Shown in pieces: positions 30,826-32,107 of a stretch of 32,107 nucleotides of DNA. This DNA comes from Clostridia bacterium. GTDB taxonomy: Bacteria; Bacillota; Clostridia; Oscillospirales; Acutalibacteraceae. The translations under genes and the position numbers were made by a program. The stretch spans positions 1-32,107 of the forward strand of contig JAFQCR010000013.1 in NCBI GenBank assembly GCA_017416345.1. Direction: 5' to 3'. Under the pieces are notes generated by a model that was not told where the DNA came from, made no database searches, and worked only from the letters and a program-made list of their open reading frames with translations. Numbering within the stretch: position 1 is the stretch's first letter; each line of letters starts with the position of its first letter.

Positions 30826-32107
30826 CTATTGAAGTACTGTCTGCTTATTACCGCAAACAGTAATCTGCGTAATCGAACTATAATGCCAGATTAACTCATC
30901 GTCCGCAAAGACTCTGTTAATAGCACTTTGGACTGTGTTACCATACGATAATTGTTTAAAAAATTCTTTCGTCCATTGATTTGCATCCCTACAATCTATC
31001 TCTTCAACAAACCCAATCGCAGTTACAGCACCCATATTGACAAGTTTGGATGGTAGATTGTCTGCACCCTCTCCACCTTTTCCCGTTTCACACGCACACA
31101 GCACAACCAGCTTTAGATTTGATAAATCCAAAGATGAGTTGATGTTCATATTTGTAAGTGATGCCAGTGATTGTGATGAAACTTGTATGCCTGTTTGGAA
31201 AATATATGATCCTGCTTCTTGAAGGTATCCATGGCTTCTGCTGACGAAAACAGAGTTTTGGTTATTATCCAAATAGCTTTCAACCGTTGCAACGGTTGAA
31301 TCACCATAATAACTGTTATAGGTGAAACCTATCGACTGTAAATGTGAACCCACCGTTGTGCGCCATGATGAATGGTCGTGGCCGTTTTCGTCATCAGGTA
31401 TTCCTAGCAGAACTGCATTTGTTGCATATACAACATAATTCACCTTCAAACTCGGTTTGTTGGACGCTCGGTTGTAAGATGCAAAGGTCTTATACAGCGC
31501 ACTGCCACTTTCCACACTGTCGCTTGCTCTCAACATAATGCCCTTGGACTGTGAATAAAATCCCGTTTTCCAGCTCTTTACGGCCTGGGTTATATCTATG
31601 CTGTAACGGTGGGCAGGGTTTTTTGCTGCGCCGTTTGAATAACATACATCAGCATAAGCATTCGGCATTTCAGTCCAGGAATTTGGGTCAACATTAGACC
31701 AATTGGCTGTTGATTCCGACCACTCGTTTCCGTCAAAAATATAGCCGTAAACCGTCATAATGGTGGTTTCGCACATCATATCACGGATCTCAACATAGGC
31801 ACTTGTGATGTTGTTGGCCGAAGATATTGCACCAAGATTCAACCCCGGGAATTTCATTAAGGTTCTTGAGATACCATAGGTGTTACGCTTGCCGACATAC
31901 AGCGAACCGCTTGTGCCGCTTGAACCCGAGTTCTGATTCAGCGTGACATCCTGAATTGCGCTTGCGCCGTTGCCGTCATAGGTTATCTCAATGGTCGGGT
32001 CGATGCGGATGGGGTATTTTGTCTTTTCATCCTTGAGATATTCCGCATCAATGTGAATAGTTACAATATACTGCTGATCTTCTCTGACCGTTGTGTGGGT
32101 CATAGAG
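30826..32107 (-). CDS. DNRLRE-type beta domain fused to a caspase-like (CHAT/clan CD) domain, C-terminal part
   Basis: The gene enters from beyond the right edge; the frame is open to the last base and 425 or more residues are visible. The first 40 residues (VTIHIDAEYL, YPIRIDPTIEI) match the segment that often precedes DNRLRE domains in cell-wall and RHS-like proteins. A DNRLRE-like beta domain of about 180 residues follows (SLYVGKRNTYGISRTLMKF, WSESTANWSNV, YSIDITQAVKSWKTG, SNKPSLKVNY). The last 200 residues look like a caspase-fold peptidase: His in VSRSHGYL (codon 31231-31233), Cys in LCACETGKGG (codon 31090-31092), then GAVTAIGFVEEI and WTKEFFKQLSYGNTVQSAINRV. It is probably secreted. 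Catalysis is inferred. Confidence 0.82.
   Translation of the reverse strand, partial: SMTHTTVREDQQYIVTIHIDAEYLKDEKTKYPIRIDPTIEITYDGNGASAIQDVTLNQNSGSSGTSGSLYVGKRNTYGISRTLMKFPGLNLGAISSANNITSAYVEIRDMMCETTIMTVYGYIFDGNEWSESTANWSNVDPNSWTEMPNAYADVCYSNGAAKNPAHRYSIDITQAVKSWKTGFYSQSKGIMLRASDSVESGSALYKTFASYNRASNKPSLKVNYVVYATNAVLLGIPDDENGHDHSSWRTTVGSHLQSIGFTYNSYYGDSTVATVESYLDNNQNSVFVSRSHGYLQEAGSYIFQTGIQVSSQSLASLTNMNINSSLDLSNLKLVVLCACETGKGGEGADNLPSKLVNMGAVTAIGFVEEIDCRDANQWTKEFFKQLSYGNTVQSAINRVFADDELIWHYSSITQITVCGNKQTVLQ

Overview
The window looks like chromosome from an uncultured Gram-positive Bacillota, most likely class Clostridia and order Oscillospirales. The evidence is strong AGGAGG-type ribosome binding sites, TTG and GTG starts, a T-box leader, LTA-synthase-type and LCP-like envelope proteins, many lipoprotein signal peptides, and short palindromic repeats of the kind common in gut Clostridia. 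No phage, plasmid, rRNA, IS transposase or CRISPR locus is visible. The lineage call is an inference from these traits, not from a search.

Layout. 1-324 is the tail of an ABC exporter. 411-2424 is a promoter, a small membrane protein and an OpgB/LtaS-like phosphoglycerol transferase. 2450-4224 is an AraC-type regulator followed by two unrecognised genes. 4225-5247 has no protein gene: it carries tRNA-Met, tRNA-Glu, a terminator and three blocks of palindromic repeats. 5248-6144 is an AraC-type regulator on the minus strand. 6446-15786 is one long collinear plus-strand run: lipoprotein with Asp-rich repeats, response regulator, histidine kinase, yqhQ, prmC, recA, recX, rimO, pgsA. Many junctions here overlap by 1-4 bases. 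15879-18535 holds three adjacent multi-pass membrane proteins that look like diverged copies of each other; two carry N-terminal zinc ribbons.

18544-22997 is a cysteine-responsive unit. A consensus promoter and a T-box leader (specifier UGC, T-box base matching the U73 discriminator of tRNA-Cys) precede cysE, cysS, a trmN6-like gene and rsmI. Repeat clusters fill the gaps between some of these genes. 23033-23275 is a small XRE regulator. From 23312 to 28752 the minus strand encodes envelope proteins: a Ser-rich lipoprotein with a Cys/His-rich end, a 1003-residue ATPase-permease fusion, a transglutaminase-like lipoprotein and a short LCP-like protein. 28857-29781 is a VanZ-like protein and a GNAT acetyltransferase.

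The right end (29889-32107, minus) is more AT-rich. It holds the C-terminal part of a large, probably secreted protein that joins a DNRLRE-type beta domain to a caspase-like (CHAT / clan CD) domain with the His-Gly and Cys-Glu-Thr-Gly motifs. A lipoprotein of unknown function lies directly downstream. This pair is the most unusual coding content in the window. The hairpin arrays at 4758-5106 are the most unusual non-coding content.
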